64,000 nt of DNA from UBA1930 sp943371535. GTDB taxonomy: Bacteria; Bacteroidota; Bacteroidia; Chitinophagales; Chitinophagaceae. Location of the stretch: the NCBI GenBank assembly GCA_943371535.1, contig CALRVE020000009.1:35415-99414 (forward strand), in the 5' to 3' direction. The translations under genes and the position numbers were made by a program. The notes under the pieces were generated by a model. The model worked only from the letters and a program-made list of their open reading frames with translations, was not told the origin of the DNA and did not search any database. This document shows, in pieces, positions 1-8,808 of this stretch (the stretch's first letter is position 1; each line of letters starts with the position of its first letter).

Positions 1-1019
1 CCACTTACTTTAACAGTGCCATGTAAATTTGTTTGTCCATTTTCTTCCTTTACAAATTTGTTGACTAAACCTTCATAACCTTTTTTTGCAATTTCAATTT
101 TAGTTGAAGGCACATAACCTAATCGAACACCTTTAGCAATAGCATATACAAATTGAGAAGATGCAGATGCCTCAAAATAATTTTTCTCTTTTCCTGGTCC
201 ATCATAATTCAGAACATCTAACCACAAACCGGTAGTAGCATCTTGTTGCTTTTCTACTGAATTAATTAATCTATTTAAAATGCCAATTAGCGACTTCCTT
301 TTAGGATGATTGGCAGGAAAAAACTCCAAAGCATCTACTAAAGCTGTAGCATACCAACCCATTGCTCTTGCCCAAAATAATGGTGAAGTGCCTGTAGTTT
401 TATTGGCCCATTGTTGTTGTTTACTTTCGTCCCATCCATGATATAATAAACCCGTTTTTGCATCTCTTGCATGATTTTCCATCCAAATAAATTGATTGGC
501 TATATCATTAAAGGCAGTATCTTCTTGGGTTAACTGTGCATACTCGGCATAAAATGGTTGAGCCATATATAAGCCATCTAACCACATTTGATAAGGGTAA
601 ATTTTTTTATGCCAAAAACCTCCTTCATTGGTTCTTGGATGCTGACGTAGCTGTTCTCTCAACAACTGAGCTGCTTTCCAGTATTTTTCTTTTTCAGTTA
701 CTCTATATAGAAACAATAATAATTTTCCATTATTAATATGGTCTATATTAAATTCTTCTCTCTTATAAGTTCTTATGGTTCCATCATTTTGCACATAGAA
801 GTCCATTTGCTTTTGTATGTACTGAAAGTATTTTGGATCACCCGTTCGATACCAATTGCCTTCCATACCTTTAAGAATAACCCCCATATCGTAACTCCAT
901 TTGCTAAAAACCGAATCTTTCCAAATGGTCATTGCTGTTTGTGCAATACGTTCTCCAGGTGTTTGAGCATTTAACTTAACACAGATAATCAAAAAAAATA
1001 TAATAAAAGCTTTCTTCAT
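1..1019 (-). CDS. GH105/GH88 unsaturated rhamnogalacturonyl (glucuronyl) hydrolase, C-terminus cut by window edge
   Basis: The reverse-strand frame from ATG at 1019 is open to the window edge, giving about 339 residues of a protein normally around 370-380. A signal peptide is visible (MKKAFIIFFL..., ending about residue 18 at LNAQ). Family motifs of YteR/RhiN-type hydrolases are present: YDMGVILKG, YPYQMWLDGLYMAQP with the likely catalytic Asp148, LLYHGWDES, FWARAMGWY and YFEASASSQF. These enzymes remove the unsaturated uronic acid from the non-reducing end of pectin oligosaccharides made by lyases. It lies 63 bp downstream of the GH28 gene on the same strand, so the two probably form a pectin-degradation operon. 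The terminal 30-40 residues are outside the window. The family call is firm; the exact substrate is inferred. Confidence 0.88.
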   Translation of the reverse strand, partial: MKKAFIIFFLIICVKLNAQTPGERIAQTAMTIWKDSVFSKWSYDMGVILKGMEGNWYRTGDPKYFQYIQKQMDFYVQNDGTIRTYKREEFNIDHINNGKLLLFLYRVTEKEKYWKAAQLLREQLRQHPRTNEGGFWHKKIYPYQMWLDGLYMAQPFYAEYAQLTQEDTAFNDIANQFIWMENHARDAKTGLLYHGWDESKQQQWANKTTGTSPLFWARAMGWYATALVDALEFFPANHPKRKSLIGILNRLINSVEKQQDATTGLWLDVLNYDGPGKEKNYFEASASSQFVYAIAKGVRLGYVPSTKIEIAKKGYEGLVNKFVKEENGQTNLHGTVKVS

Positions 1020-1082
1020 TTAAATTCTTTTATGTTGTGCTAACCAACGATTAGCATATAAGCAAATAAACATATTTATTTA

Positions 1083-2732
1083 CTACTGTACAATAACATT
1101 TTCTTCTTTTGCACCAAATCCAACTTCTACTTTTTTTAATGCTTTTGATGCATCAGTATTGATGAGTTTAATTTTTCCAGTTCTTTCACCTTGCACCTGT
1201 AACAATAAATTGCTATTGGCCGAATACACGATATTATTCAGCGTAACATCAGCACTATTCAACACATATACAACAGGGTTTGTTTCTTTAGTTAGTACAG
1301 TGATATTCTTTAAATTAATGTTGGTAGCTTCTTCAATTTCAATTGCTTTTGTAGCTTGAATAGTAATGTTTTCTAAGTTGATATTATTAATATGCATTTC
1401 AGGAATTCCTCTAATAAAAATTCCTTTTTCTGCACCATTACAAACCACATTTTTTACATAAAAATTTTTGAATTGAGGAGTTGTTTCATCTACAGGTTTA
1501 AACTCAACTACAGGAGGTTCTCTTTTTTCTCCAGCCATAGGCACAGGATCTTTGGCTGCATAATACATATCAAATAAAATGGCTTCACCAGGAATATCTT
1601 TCATGATAATATTATTGATGAAAATGTTTTCAACAATACCACCACGACCACGAGTTGTTTTAAAACGTAAACCAATATCTGTACCAATGAACGTACAATT
1701 ATCTACATAAATATTTCTTGCACCGCCACTCATTTCGCTACCAATTACAAAACCTCCATGTGCATGATATACTACACAGTTTCTAATAATTCCATTTTCT
1801 GTTGGCATGGCTCTTTTTCTGCCTTCGGCATCTCTTCCACTTTTAATACAAATACCATCATCGCCTACATCAAATAAACTATTTTCAACAATAAAATTTT
1901 TGCAACTTTCAATATCTAAACCATCACCATTTTGAGCATACCAAGGATTTTTTGCTACTATATTTCTGATGGTTAAGTTTTCACACATTAAAGGATGAAT
2001 ATTCCATGCTGGTGAATTCTGAAAAGTTACTCCATCAAGTAATACATTTTTACAATTGGCAAATACCAATAAATTAGGTCTTAAAAAGTCTTTATACGCT
2101 TCTACATCTTTTAAAGTAATTCCATTAGCAACAACACCAGCATTTTTAACCTTACTACCAGCTAGAGATTTCTCTGTGGGATACCAAGTTTTTTTATCAT
2201 CGCTCAATACACCACCACTTTCTGTTTTTTTCTTCCATTGGCTTGCAGTAAGCTTATCTTTTTTAACCATACGCCAAGCATCTCCATTTCCATCTACAAT
2301 TCCTTTACCAGTAACAGCAATATTGGTTGCATTATTAGCAAATAAAGGAGATTGATTGCGGTATGCTGCTAAACCCTCCCAATTGGTTAATACCAAAGGA
2401 TACTCCTTAAAATCATCGGTAAATTGTAATAAAGCATCTTTTGAAATATGTAAGTTTACATTGCTTTTTAACTCAATTGGACCTGTTAACCATAAGCCAG
2501 CTGGAATATGCACTACTCCTCCTCCATTTTTATTACAAGTTAAAATGGCTTTATTAATTGCAATTGTATTTAATGTAAAGCCATTGGCTATAGCACCAAA
2601 TTTTGAAATATTGAAAGTATCTTTTTTAAATTTTGGAACAATTACTTTAGGTAATTTTTGAGCATAAATATTCGAACACATTAAAATACATAACAAAAAA
2701 ACACTACTTAATTTAAAGCACAATCGTTTCAT
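1083..2732 (-). CDS. GH28 polygalacturonase-like glycoside hydrolase, secreted
   Basis: This 549-residue protein begins with a signal peptide (about residues 1-24, ending NIYAQ), followed by a right-handed parallel beta-helix. GH28 catalytic motifs are in order: NGDGLD (268-273), GDD (290-292), HAHGG (323-327) and RFK (356-358). These correspond to the NTD, DD, GHG and RIK motifs that hold the three catalytic aspartates and the substrate-binding residues. It would hydrolyse alpha-1,4-galacturonosidic bonds in pectin, outside the cytoplasm. The first motif is NGD rather than NTD, which occurs in bacterial GH28 subgroups and may reflect exo action or a rhamnogalacturonan substrate. It is the first gene of a two-gene operon with the GH105 gene, and it is divergent from the LacI regulator. 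Confidence 0.9.
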   Translation of the reverse strand: MKRLCFKLSSVFLLCILMCSNIYAQKLPKVIVPKFKKDTFNISKFGAIANGFTLNTIAINKAILTCNKNGGGVVHIPAGLWLTGPIELKSNVNLHISKDALLQFTDDFKEYPLVLTNWEGLAAYRNQSPLFANNATNIAVTGKGIVDGNGDAWRMVKKDKLTASQWKKKTESGGVLSDDKKTWYPTEKSLAGSKVKNAGVVANGITLKDVEAYKDFLRPNLLVFANCKNVLLDGVTFQNSPAWNIHPLMCENLTIRNIVAKNPWYAQNGDGLDIESCKNFIVENSLFDVGDDGICIKSGRDAEGRKRAMPTENGIIRNCVVYHAHGGFVIGSEMSGGARNIYVDNCTFIGTDIGLRFKTTRGRGGIVENIFINNIIMKDIPGEAILFDMYYAAKDPVPMAGEKREPPVVEFKPVDETTPQFKNFYVKNVVCNGAEKGIFIRGIPEMHINNINLENITIQATKAIEIEEATNINLKNITVLTKETNPVVYVLNSADVTLNNIVYSANSNLLLQVQGERTGKIKLINTDASKALKKVEVGFGAKEENVIVQ

Positions 2733-2829
2733 AATAATTATTTTTCCTAAGAAAGTAAACTCCTAATAACCAACAATTCTACTTAGATATTTGTTAAGCA
2801 AAAAGCTAATCTAATTGTTTATTTACGCA

Positions 2830-2847
2830 ATCGTTTCCGATAACGAT
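2830..2847. promoter_or_regulatory. candidate LacI-family operator
   Basis: ATCGTT-N6-AACGAT is an interrupted palindrome midway between the divergent GH28 gene (start 98 bp away) and the LacI gene (start 115 bp away). Its size and CG-containing half-sites resemble LacI/GalR-family operators. Binding by the adjacent regulator is inferred from position only. Confidence 0.5.
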
Positions 2848-2961
2848 AACAATTTTTTCAAAGTGTAATCAAGTAGTTTTTATTTCTCCATTTATAAAAA
2901 TTGAACCTCAACTTATACGTAATAGTTGTACCTTCATCACTTCACCAGCTTGCATCACAAC

Positions 2962-3999
2962 ATGAAATTTGAAGCAGTAACTATTAAAGACATTGCAAAA
3001 GAATTAGGACTATCTACTTCTACTGTTAGTCGTGCATTAAGAGATAGTTATGAAATTAGTCCTGAAACCAAAAAAATTGTGTTGGAATATGCTAAAGAAA
3101 TTAATTATAGGCCCAACCCTATTGCTTTAAGTTTAAAAGAAAAACGTAGCCGTTCTATTGGAATAGTGGTGAGTGAAATTGCCAACAGTTTTTTTAGTCA
3201 GGCTATTAATGGAATAGAATCTGTTGCCAATGCAAGAGGTTACAATGTAATTATTACTCAAAGCCACGAGAGCTACGAAAAAGAAGTTTCAAGTTTACAA
3301 TTCTTAGCTTCAAGAAGTGTAGATGGTTGTTTAATTTCTGTTTCAACCGAAACAAAAGATTTTTCTCATATAACTCATTTGCACGATAGAGGATTACACA
3401 TGGTTTGTTTTGACAGAGTGGTAGAAGAATTAAATACACATAAAGTAATTGTAGATAATTTTAAAGGAGCATATGATGCTACCACACAATTAATTAAAAA
3501 CGGATATACAAGAATAGCACATTTAGCCAATTCGGAATATTTATCTATTTCTAAAGAACGAGTAGCTGGTTATAGAAAAGCATTAGAGAATCACAAAATT
3601 GAATTTGATGAAGCTCTAGTACACCACTGTTTACATGGTGGAATGATATATGAAGAAGTTGAAACTGCTATGAACAAACTATTGAAGCTAAAAAACAAAC
3701 CCGATGCTGTTTTTGCATCTGCCGATAAATTAACAACCAATTGTATGCGATACTGCAAAATAAAAAAAATCAGTATCCCTCAAAAATTAGCTGTAATTGG
3801 TTTTAGCAATTTAGATTTAACCGAATTATTATCACCTTCACTATCAGTTGTTCGTCAGCCAGCATTTGAAATGGGAAGAATATCGGCTGAACTTTTAATT
3901 AAAATGATAGAAGCTAAAAGAGCCACCACAGATTTCGAAATAAGGGTATTACAACCCGATGTTTTTGTAAGAGATAGTTGTGCAAGAAAAACAAAATAA
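2962..3999 (+). CDS. LacI/GalR-family transcriptional regulator
   Basis: The protein has 345 residues. I choose ATG at 2962 (MKFEAVTIKDIAKELG) because LacI proteins start just before the helix-turn-helix; an in-frame start at 2926 would add 12 residues of no family resemblance. The N-terminal HTH reads TIKDIAKELGLSTSTVSRAL, followed by the hinge region (YRPNPIALSLKEKRSRSIGI) and a periplasmic-binding-protein-like effector domain (VSEIANSFFSQAINGIE ... VIGFSNLDLTELLSPSLSVV). It is divergent from the GH28/GH105 operon, with a palindrome in the 229-bp gap, so it is probably the local pectin-response repressor sensing a sugar or uronate. The family is certain; the ligand is unknown. Confidence 0.92.
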   Translation: MKFEAVTIKDIAKELGLSTSTVSRALRDSYEISPETKKIVLEYAKEINYRPNPIALSLKEKRSRSIGIVVSEIANSFFSQAINGIESVANARGYNVIITQSHESYEKEVSSLQFLASRSVDGCLISVSTETKDFSHITHLHDRGLHMVCFDRVVEELNTHKVIVDNFKGAYDATTQLIKNGYTRIAHLANSEYLSISKERVAGYRKALENHKIEFDEALVHHCLHGGMIYEEVETAMNKLLKLKNKPDAVFASADKLTTNCMRYCKIKKISIPQKLAVIGFSNLDLTELLSPSLSVVRQPAFEMGRISAELLIKMIEAKRATTDFEIRVLQPDVFVRDSCARKTK

Positions 4000-4103
4000 A
4001 GATTGATTGCTTAATTGAACCTTATTGTTTAAACTAGTTTCTTCAACAACTCAACCATCGTATCAAAATTTTGTTACTTTAGTATTCATAAAAATTTTGA
4101 ACT

Positions 4104-4604
4104 ATGGCAAAACCTTCATTTGAATTAGTACAAGCATTAAAAGAAACTGCAAATCGTTTAAAAAATGGTGCTTATTATGCTTGGGGTAATCATGGTGGCT
4201 GCAACTGTGGTAATTTATTACAAGTAGTTACTCAATTAAGCAAGGAAGAAATTTTACAATATGCACATAGTGGTATTGGTGAATGGACTGAGCTTGCTGA
4301 AGATTTTTGTGGTGTTTCCAATGCACCTATATCGCTTTTATTAAAGAAATTGCAAGAGTTAGGATTAACACCTACAGATATTCATAACTTAGAATACTTA
4401 GAAGATAAAACGGTTTTACAAAATTTACCTGGCGGATTTAGGTGGTTGAAAAAAAATGTTCGTGAAGATGTGATTGTATATTTTGAAACTTATGCTCAAC
4501 TATTAGAAGAACAATTAATTGAACAAATTCAAATACCTACCGAATTATTTAAAACGAACAATACAATTGTAAGAGAGTTGGAGATGGCTGGAATTGAGTT
4601 ATAA
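4104..4604 (+). CDS. conserved hypothetical protein with CNCG motif
   Basis: The protein has 166 residues, with no signal peptide and no membrane segment. The sequence starts MAKPSFELVQALKETANRL and carries a striking HGGCNCGN motif around residues 30-37, followed by a mostly helical, acidic region (LSKEEILQYAHSGIGEWTELAEDFCG). The paired cysteines with nearby His could bind a metal, but this is not shown. I do not recognise a named family, although the composition and codon use match the neighbouring genes. It is transcribed alone. A TACTTTAG sequence 27 bases before the ATG could be its minus-7 element. The stop codon lies inside the first unit of a 7-bp repeat array. Confidence 0.7.
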   Translation: MAKPSFELVQALKETANRLKNGAYYAWGNHGGCNCGNLLQVVTQLSKEEILQYAHSGIGEWTELAEDFCGVSNAPISLLLKKLQELGLTPTDIHNLEYLEDKTVLQNLPGGFRWLKKNVREDVIVYFETYAQLLEEQLIEQIQIPTELFKTNNTIVRELEMAGIEL

Positions 4605-4663
4605 GTGATAAGTTCTAAGTTATAAGCAATAAGTTGTAAGTTATTGGTAATGAGCTTTAAGTT
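4601..4663. repeat. degenerate 7-bp tandem repeat array, consensus near ATAAGTT, about 9 units
   Basis: In register from 4601 the units read ATAAGTG, ATAAGTT, CTAAGTT, ATAAGCA, ATAAGTT, GTAAGTT, ATTGGTA, ATGAGCT, TTAAGTT. The array begins at the stop codon (4602-4604) of the preceding gene and runs towards the IS element. Three other heptad arrays of different sequence occur at 8802-8864, 9133-9167 and 22058-22085. Confidence 0.8.
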
Positions 4664-4798
4664 GGGATTGATTGCTTTTAATTTAGGTGTTTGGGTTTAT
4701 GTACTATTCTTTTGTTTAAGCTTTAAATAGAGTAATGATTGCTTAACTTTTTAAGGAATATAAAAATAAAAAAGGATTGTCGCTTACGCTTCAATCAG

Positions 4799-4830
4799 CA
4801 CTATCTCATAAACTGTGTAAGTTTTAAAAG
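4799..4830. repeat. left terminal inverted repeat of the IS256-family element
   Basis: It pairs with the reverse complement of 6124-6155 with three mismatches and contains the TGTGTAAGTTTTAAAAG core. Cores of the TGTGTAAA type are usual in IS256-family ends. Confidence 0.8.
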
Positions 4831-4868
4831 GGTCTAATTGGGGTTAACCCCAATTAGACCCTTTTAAA
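4823..4868. terminator. 46-bp perfect palindrome inside the IS, probable bidirectional terminator shielding the transposase
   Basis: The sequence is perfectly self-complementary over 23 bp per arm, with its axis between 4845 and 4846 at GGGGTT/AACCCC. It is followed by a T-rich tract, so it can form a strong terminator hairpin. It lies between the left inverted repeat and the transposase start at 4902. IS elements often carry such a structure to block outside transcription from entering the transposase; that role is inferred here. Confidence 0.65.
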
Positions 4869-4901
4869 TTTTTTTCAATAATTTTAAAAACACAGTTTAT
4901 T

Positions 4902-6104
4902 ATGCAACAAACACAACAACAATTGCTAGATTCATTTTTAGCACAAATGCAAAGTGGCGACGATTTAAAATCGTTCCTTTCTGAACTTCAAAAACGAGGG
5001 ATTGAAAAAATTTTAGAAGGTGAACTAAATGCTCATTTAGGCTATAAAAAAAATGAGCAGCAAAGCCATAATTCTAATGCTCGTAATGGTTATTCAACCA
5101 AAAAAATAAAGACCTCTTTAGGAGCAACAGAGATACATATTCCAAGAGATAGAGATGCTAGTTTTAACCCCATGATCATCCCCAAAAGAGATAACATGGT
5201 AGATGGATTGGAAAACGTAATTGTATCGCTTTATGCCAAAGGAATGAGTACATCAGATATTGAAGAACAACTCAGAGAAGTATACAATTTTGATGTTTCA
5301 CCATCTACCATTTCACGTATTACAGATACGGTTGTAGGTGATATTATTGTATGGCAAAATAGACCCCTAGAATCTGTTTATTATATTGTTTGGATGGATG
5401 GTATCGTATTTAAAGTTAGAGAAGCCAATAAGGTAGTCAATAAAACCATCTATTTGGCTGTAGGACTCAATAAATATGGGCTTCGAGAGGTTTTAGGCAT
5501 GTGGCTAGGCAAGAATGAAAGTGCTAGTTTTTGGATGAGTGTTTTAACCGATTTAAAGGCTCGTGGGGTAGAAGATATGCTTATAACTGCAACAGATAAT
5601 TTGAATGGATTTACGCAAACAATAAAAAATGTTTTCCCTGCATCTCAAACACAAATTTGTGTGGTACATCAAATAAGAAACAGCATGAAATATGTGGTAT
5701 GGAAAGATAAAAAAGAATTTGCAGCTGACATGAAAGACATTTACAATGCACCTACAAAACAAGCAGCTGAACAAGCTCTACTAACCTTTGACATTAAATG
5801 GAAAAGTAAGTACCCATATGCTGTAAAATCCTGGAAAGATAATTGGGATGAACTCACGATTTTTTTTGATTTTCCTATTGAAATCAGAAAAATTATTTAC
5901 ACTACAAATCTCATAGAAAATTTAAATGGAAAAATTAGAAAATATACCAAAAACAAACTCTCATTCCCAACCGATGATGCAGTTCAAAAATCTGTTTATT
6001 TAGCTCTTAGAGAAGCAACAAAAAAATGGACAATGCCCATTCATAACTGGGGACTCATTCTTAACCAGTTCTTAACTATATTTGAAAATAGGGTTCAACT
6101 TTAA
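4902..6104 (+). CDS. IS256-family (mutator-type) transposase
   Basis: The 400 residues match the usual family length, and there is no frameshift. The DDE catalytic residues are present: Asp166 in WMDG, Asp232 in ATDNLNGF and Glu339 in TTNLIENLN. Also present are the conserved CVVHQIRNS motif and the C-terminal signature around KLSFPTDDAVQKSVYLAL. The N-terminal region (LQKRGIEKILEGELNAHLGY) is the standard DNA-binding part of mutator transposases. It catalyses excision and integration of the surrounding element. It should be functional if expressed, and expression is probably limited by the palindrome just upstream. Confidence 0.96.
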   Translation: MQQTQQQLLDSFLAQMQSGDDLKSFLSELQKRGIEKILEGELNAHLGYKKNEQQSHNSNARNGYSTKKIKTSLGATEIHIPRDRDASFNPMIIPKRDNMVDGLENVIVSLYAKGMSTSDIEEQLREVYNFDVSPSTISRITDTVVGDIIVWQNRPLESVYYIVWMDGIVFKVREANKVVNKTIYLAVGLNKYGLREVLGMWLGKNESASFWMSVLTDLKARGVEDMLITATDNLNGFTQTIKNVFPASQTQICVVHQIRNSMKYVVWKDKKEFAADMKDIYNAPTKQAAEQALLTFDIKWKSKYPYAVKSWKDNWDELTIFFDFPIEIRKIIYTTNLIENLNGKIRKYTKNKLSFPTDDAVQKSVYLALREATKKWTMPIHNWGLILNQFLTIFENRVQL

Positions 6105-6123
6105 ACACAGCTAAACCCTATTA

Positions 6124-6155
6124 CTTTTAAAACTTACACACTTAATGAAATAGTG
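6124..6155. repeat. right terminal inverted repeat of the IS256-family element
   Basis: It matches the reverse complement of 4799-4830 at 29 of 32 positions. It begins 20 bp after the transposase stop codon. Confidence 0.8.
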
Positions 6156-6254
6156 TCTTTTCCTTCAATTTTCGCCAACCATAACCAAAACTCTTTTCAA
6201 AATAATGTTTCATACTAATAAAAAAATTACCCTTTTCAATCACTTAACACCAAC

Positions 6255-7802
6255 TTAGCCTGCCCAACCTTCTCTATCTAAACTTCTGTATTGTATAGCT
6301 TCGGCAATATGTTCAGCTTTAATTTTTTCGCTTGCAGCTAAATCGGCAATGGTTCTAGCAACTTTTAAAATTCTATCATAAGCTCTTGCACTTAAGTTTA
6401 ATCGCTCCATGGCTTTTTTTAACAAGGTTTCACTCACCTGATCTAACACACAAATTTCTCTTAATTGCTTACTGCTTATTTGAGCATTGGCATATAAACC
6501 CGGCTGATCTTTATAACGTTCAGATTGTATTTCTCTAGCTTTAATTACCCTTTCTCTTATTTGTTCAGATGTTTCTCCTTTGCTATTGTTATTGCTCAAC
6601 TCACTAAAAGCAACTGGGGTAACTTCTACATGCAAATCAATTCTATCTAATAATGGTCCACTTATTTTATTCAAATATTTTTGAACTGTTCCCGGTGGGC
6701 AAGTACATTCTTTATCGGGATGATTGAAAAAACCACAAGGGCAGGGATTCATACTAGCAATCAACATAAAATTGGCTGGAAAATCTAACGCCACTTTTGC
6801 TCGGCTTATGGTTACTTTTCGTTCTTCCATTGGCTGACGCATTACTTCTAATACCGTTCTTTTGAATTCGGGTAACTCGTCTAAAAACAACACTCCATTG
6901 TGGGCCAAAGAAATTTCTCCAGGCTGTGGAGTGCCACCTCCACCAACTAAAGCTACATCGCTAATGGTATGATGTGGACTTCTAAACGGACGTTTAGAAA
7001 CCAAGCTACTATTCTCTGGCAACTTCCCTGCTACACTATGAATTTTGGTGGTTTCTAAAGCTTCATGCAAACCCAATGGAGGTAAAATAGTGGGCAATCG
7101 TTTGGCCAACATGGTTTTACCTGCACCCGGCGGACCAATTAAAATAGCATTATGGCCACCAGCAGCTGCTATCTCTAATGCACGTTTAATGTTTTCTTGT
7201 CCTTTTACATCACTGAAATCGAAATCAAATTCATATTGATTGGAAAAGAATTCCTCTCTTGTATTTACAATAACCGGTTGAAGACTTTTTTCGATTCTAA
7301 AGAACTCCACCACATCTTTAATATGTTCTACCCCAAAAACTTCTAAATTATTAACCATGCCAGCTTCTCTAGCATTGGCTTTGGGTACAATCAAGCCTTT
7401 AAACCCTTCTTTCCTAGCTTGTATAGCAATGGGCAATGCCCCTTTAATGGGTTGCACAGTTCCGTCAAGGCTTAGTTCACCCATCATTACATAATCTTTC
7501 AATCGTTCGGGTTCAACAATTTGTTCACTAGCACCCAATACACCAATTGCAATAGGTAAATCAAAAGCACTACCGGTTTTTTTAATATCGGCAGGTGCTA
7601 AGTTGATGACAATTTTAGTTCTCGGAAAACTTAAATGATTGGTTTTAATAGCACTTTCAATTCGCTGAAAACTTTCTTTTACTGCATTATCGGGCAAGCC
7701 AACAATGTAATATTTTAAATCGCCATTGCTCACATTTACTTCAATGGTTATTGAAATAGCTTCTACTCCATAAACTGCACTACCAAAGGTTTTTACCAGC
7801 AT
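6255..7802 (-). CDS. comM: YifB/ComM-family Mg-chelatase-like AAA+ ATPase
   Basis: The protein has 515 residues, full length for the family. The N-terminal ChlI-like domain (about 1-190) contains GLPDNAVKESFQRIESAI. It is followed by an AAA+ core with Walker A GPPGAGKT (223-230) and Walker B GVLFLDELPEF (about 305). A cysteine-rich insertion (MNPCPCGFFNHPDKECTCPP) comes next, and the C-terminal Mg-chelatase lid contains NLSARAYDRILKVARTIADL. In Vibrio and Haemophilus, ComM is a hexameric branch-migration helicase that extends heteroduplex during natural transformation. With dprA 4 kb away, DNA uptake is plausible in this organism. It is transcribed alone, with no terminator hairpin seen downstream. 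Confidence 0.92.
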   Translation of the reverse strand: MLVKTFGSAVYGVEAISITIEVNVSNGDLKYYIVGLPDNAVKESFQRIESAIKTNHLSFPRTKIVINLAPADIKKTGSAFDLPIAIGVLGASEQIVEPERLKDYVMMGELSLDGTVQPIKGALPIAIQARKEGFKGLIVPKANAREAGMVNNLEVFGVEHIKDVVEFFRIEKSLQPVIVNTREEFFSNQYEFDFDFSDVKGQENIKRALEIAAAGGHNAILIGPPGAGKTMLAKRLPTILPPLGLHEALETTKIHSVAGKLPENSSLVSKRPFRSPHHTISDVALVGGGGTPQPGEISLAHNGVLFLDELPEFKRTVLEVMRQPMEERKVTISRAKVALDFPANFMLIASMNPCPCGFFNHPDKECTCPPGTVQKYLNKISGPLLDRIDLHVEVTPVAFSELSNNNSKGETSEQIRERVIKAREIQSERYKDQPGLYANAQISSKQLREICVLDQVSETLLKKAMERLNLSARAYDRILKVARTIADLAASEKIKAEHIAEAIQYRSLDREGWAG

Positions 7803-7913
7803 TGTTGAGAATTATTAATTATTTCAAAAGTTGAAAGATAAAAATAAAGTTATTTGAGTTATGAATCGTTGATAAGACTTATCAAAATAAACGAATAAAT
7901 ATGTAGCAACCTT

Positions 7914-7921
7914 TACATTTG
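7914..7921 (+). promoter_or_regulatory. candidate minus-7 promoter element of folD
   Basis: TACATTTG is an exact match to the Bacteroidota consensus TAnnTTTG. It ends only 5 bp before the folD ATG at 7927, which would give an almost leaderless transcript. No clear TTG minus-33 element is seen at the usual distance, so confidence is low. Confidence 0.35.
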
Positions 7922-7926
7922 CAATC

Positions 7927-8808
7927 ATGATAATTTTAGATGGAAAAATTGCAGCAGCAACCGTAAAAACATCCATAAAAACAGGAGTGGATGTACTGTT
8001 ACAACAGGGCAAAAGAGCACCACATTTAGCAGCTATTTTAGTAGGCAGTGATGGTGCTAGTGAAACTTATGTAGCCAGTAAAGCCAAGAATTGTGCTGAA
8101 GTTGGATTTAACTCAACCTTAATAAGATTAGATGCTACAATTAGCGAAACAGCATTATTGAATAAAATAATTGAACTAAATAATAATGATGCTATTGACG
8201 GCATTTTAGTGCAACTTCCTTTACCCAAACATATTAGCGAAGCCAAAATAATTGAAACCATTAGTGCAAGTAAAGATGTAGATGGTTTTCATCCAATAAG
8301 TGCAGGCAAATTGGTGCAAGGATTGCCTACTTTTATTCCTGCAACACCTTATGGCATTATGTTAATGCTAGAGCATTTTAATATTGATACCAAAGGCAAA
8401 CATGCAGTGGTAATTGGCAGAAGCAATATTGTTGGCCGACCAATGAGTATTTTATTAAGCAGCAATTTACCAAAAGGCAATTGTACGGTTACTATTTGTC
8501 ATAGCCACACTCCTAACCTGAACGAAATGTGTTTACAAGCCGATATTATTGTAGCAGCCTTAGGTAAACCAGAATTTGTAAAAGCCAATATGGTGAAAGA
8601 TGGTGCTGTTGTAATTGATGTTGGTATAACAAGAGTAGCTGATGCAACTGCAAAAAACGGATTTAGAATTAAAGGCGATGTTGCTTTTGATGAGGTTGCA
8701 ACCAAAGCAAGTGCTATTACACCTGTACCTGGTGGTGTTGGACTAATGACTATTGCAGGATTATTGAAAAATACTTTGCAAGCGTATAAAGAGAAGCTAG
8801 AAGGTTAA
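7927..8808 (+). CDS. folD: bifunctional methylenetetrahydrofolate dehydrogenase / methenyltetrahydrofolate cyclohydrolase
   Basis: The protein has 293 residues, typical of FolD. Folate-site residues Tyr48 and Lys52 lie in YVASKAKNC. The signature DGILVQLPLPKHI is at 91-103, the Rossmann cofactor motif GRSNIVGRP at 164-172, and the C-terminal signature TPVPGGVGLMTIAGL near 270. The enzyme interconverts 5,10-methylene-, methenyl- and 10-formyl-tetrahydrofolate in the cytoplasm and supplies one-carbon units. queE follows on the same strand after about 50 bp of heptad repeat, so the two may be co-transcribed. The stop codon lies at the end of the first heptad unit. Confidence 0.97.
   Translation: MIILDGKIAAATVKTSIKTGVDVLLQQGKRAPHLAAILVGSDGASETYVASKAKNCAEVGFNSTLIRLDATISETALLNKIIELNNNDAIDGILVQLPLPKHISEAKIIETISASKDVDGFHPISAGKLVQGLPTFIPATPYGIMLMLEHFNIDTKGKHAVVIGRSNIVGRPMSILLSSNLPKGNCTVTICHSHTPNLNEMCLQADIIVAALGKPEFVKANMVKDGAVVIDVGITRVADATAKNGFRIKGDVAFDEVATKASAITPVPGGVGLMTIAGLLKNTLQAYKEKLEG

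Larger units (their letters stand above)
4799..6155 (+). mobile_element. IS256-family insertion sequence, apparently complete
   Basis: The element is about 1357 bp. Imperfect terminal inverted repeats of 32 bp lie at 4799-4830 and 6124-6155, agreeing at 29 of 32 positions and sharing the core TGTGTAAGTTTTAAAAG. They enclose one intact transposase gene. IS256-type elements usually make an 8-9 bp target duplication, but the 8 bp outside each end (TCAATCAG and TCTTTTCC) do not match, so either the exact ends differ slightly or the duplication has decayed or been lost by recombination. The element sits between two normal chromosomal genes and disrupts no recognisable gene. Confidence 0.88.

Noticed and set aside
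4791..6163. Target-site duplication of the IS element
   Set aside because: The 8 bp next to the inferred ends differ (TCAATCAG and TCTTTTCC). A CTTCAAT match further out (4789 and 6162) is not adjacent to both ends, so I do not count it.
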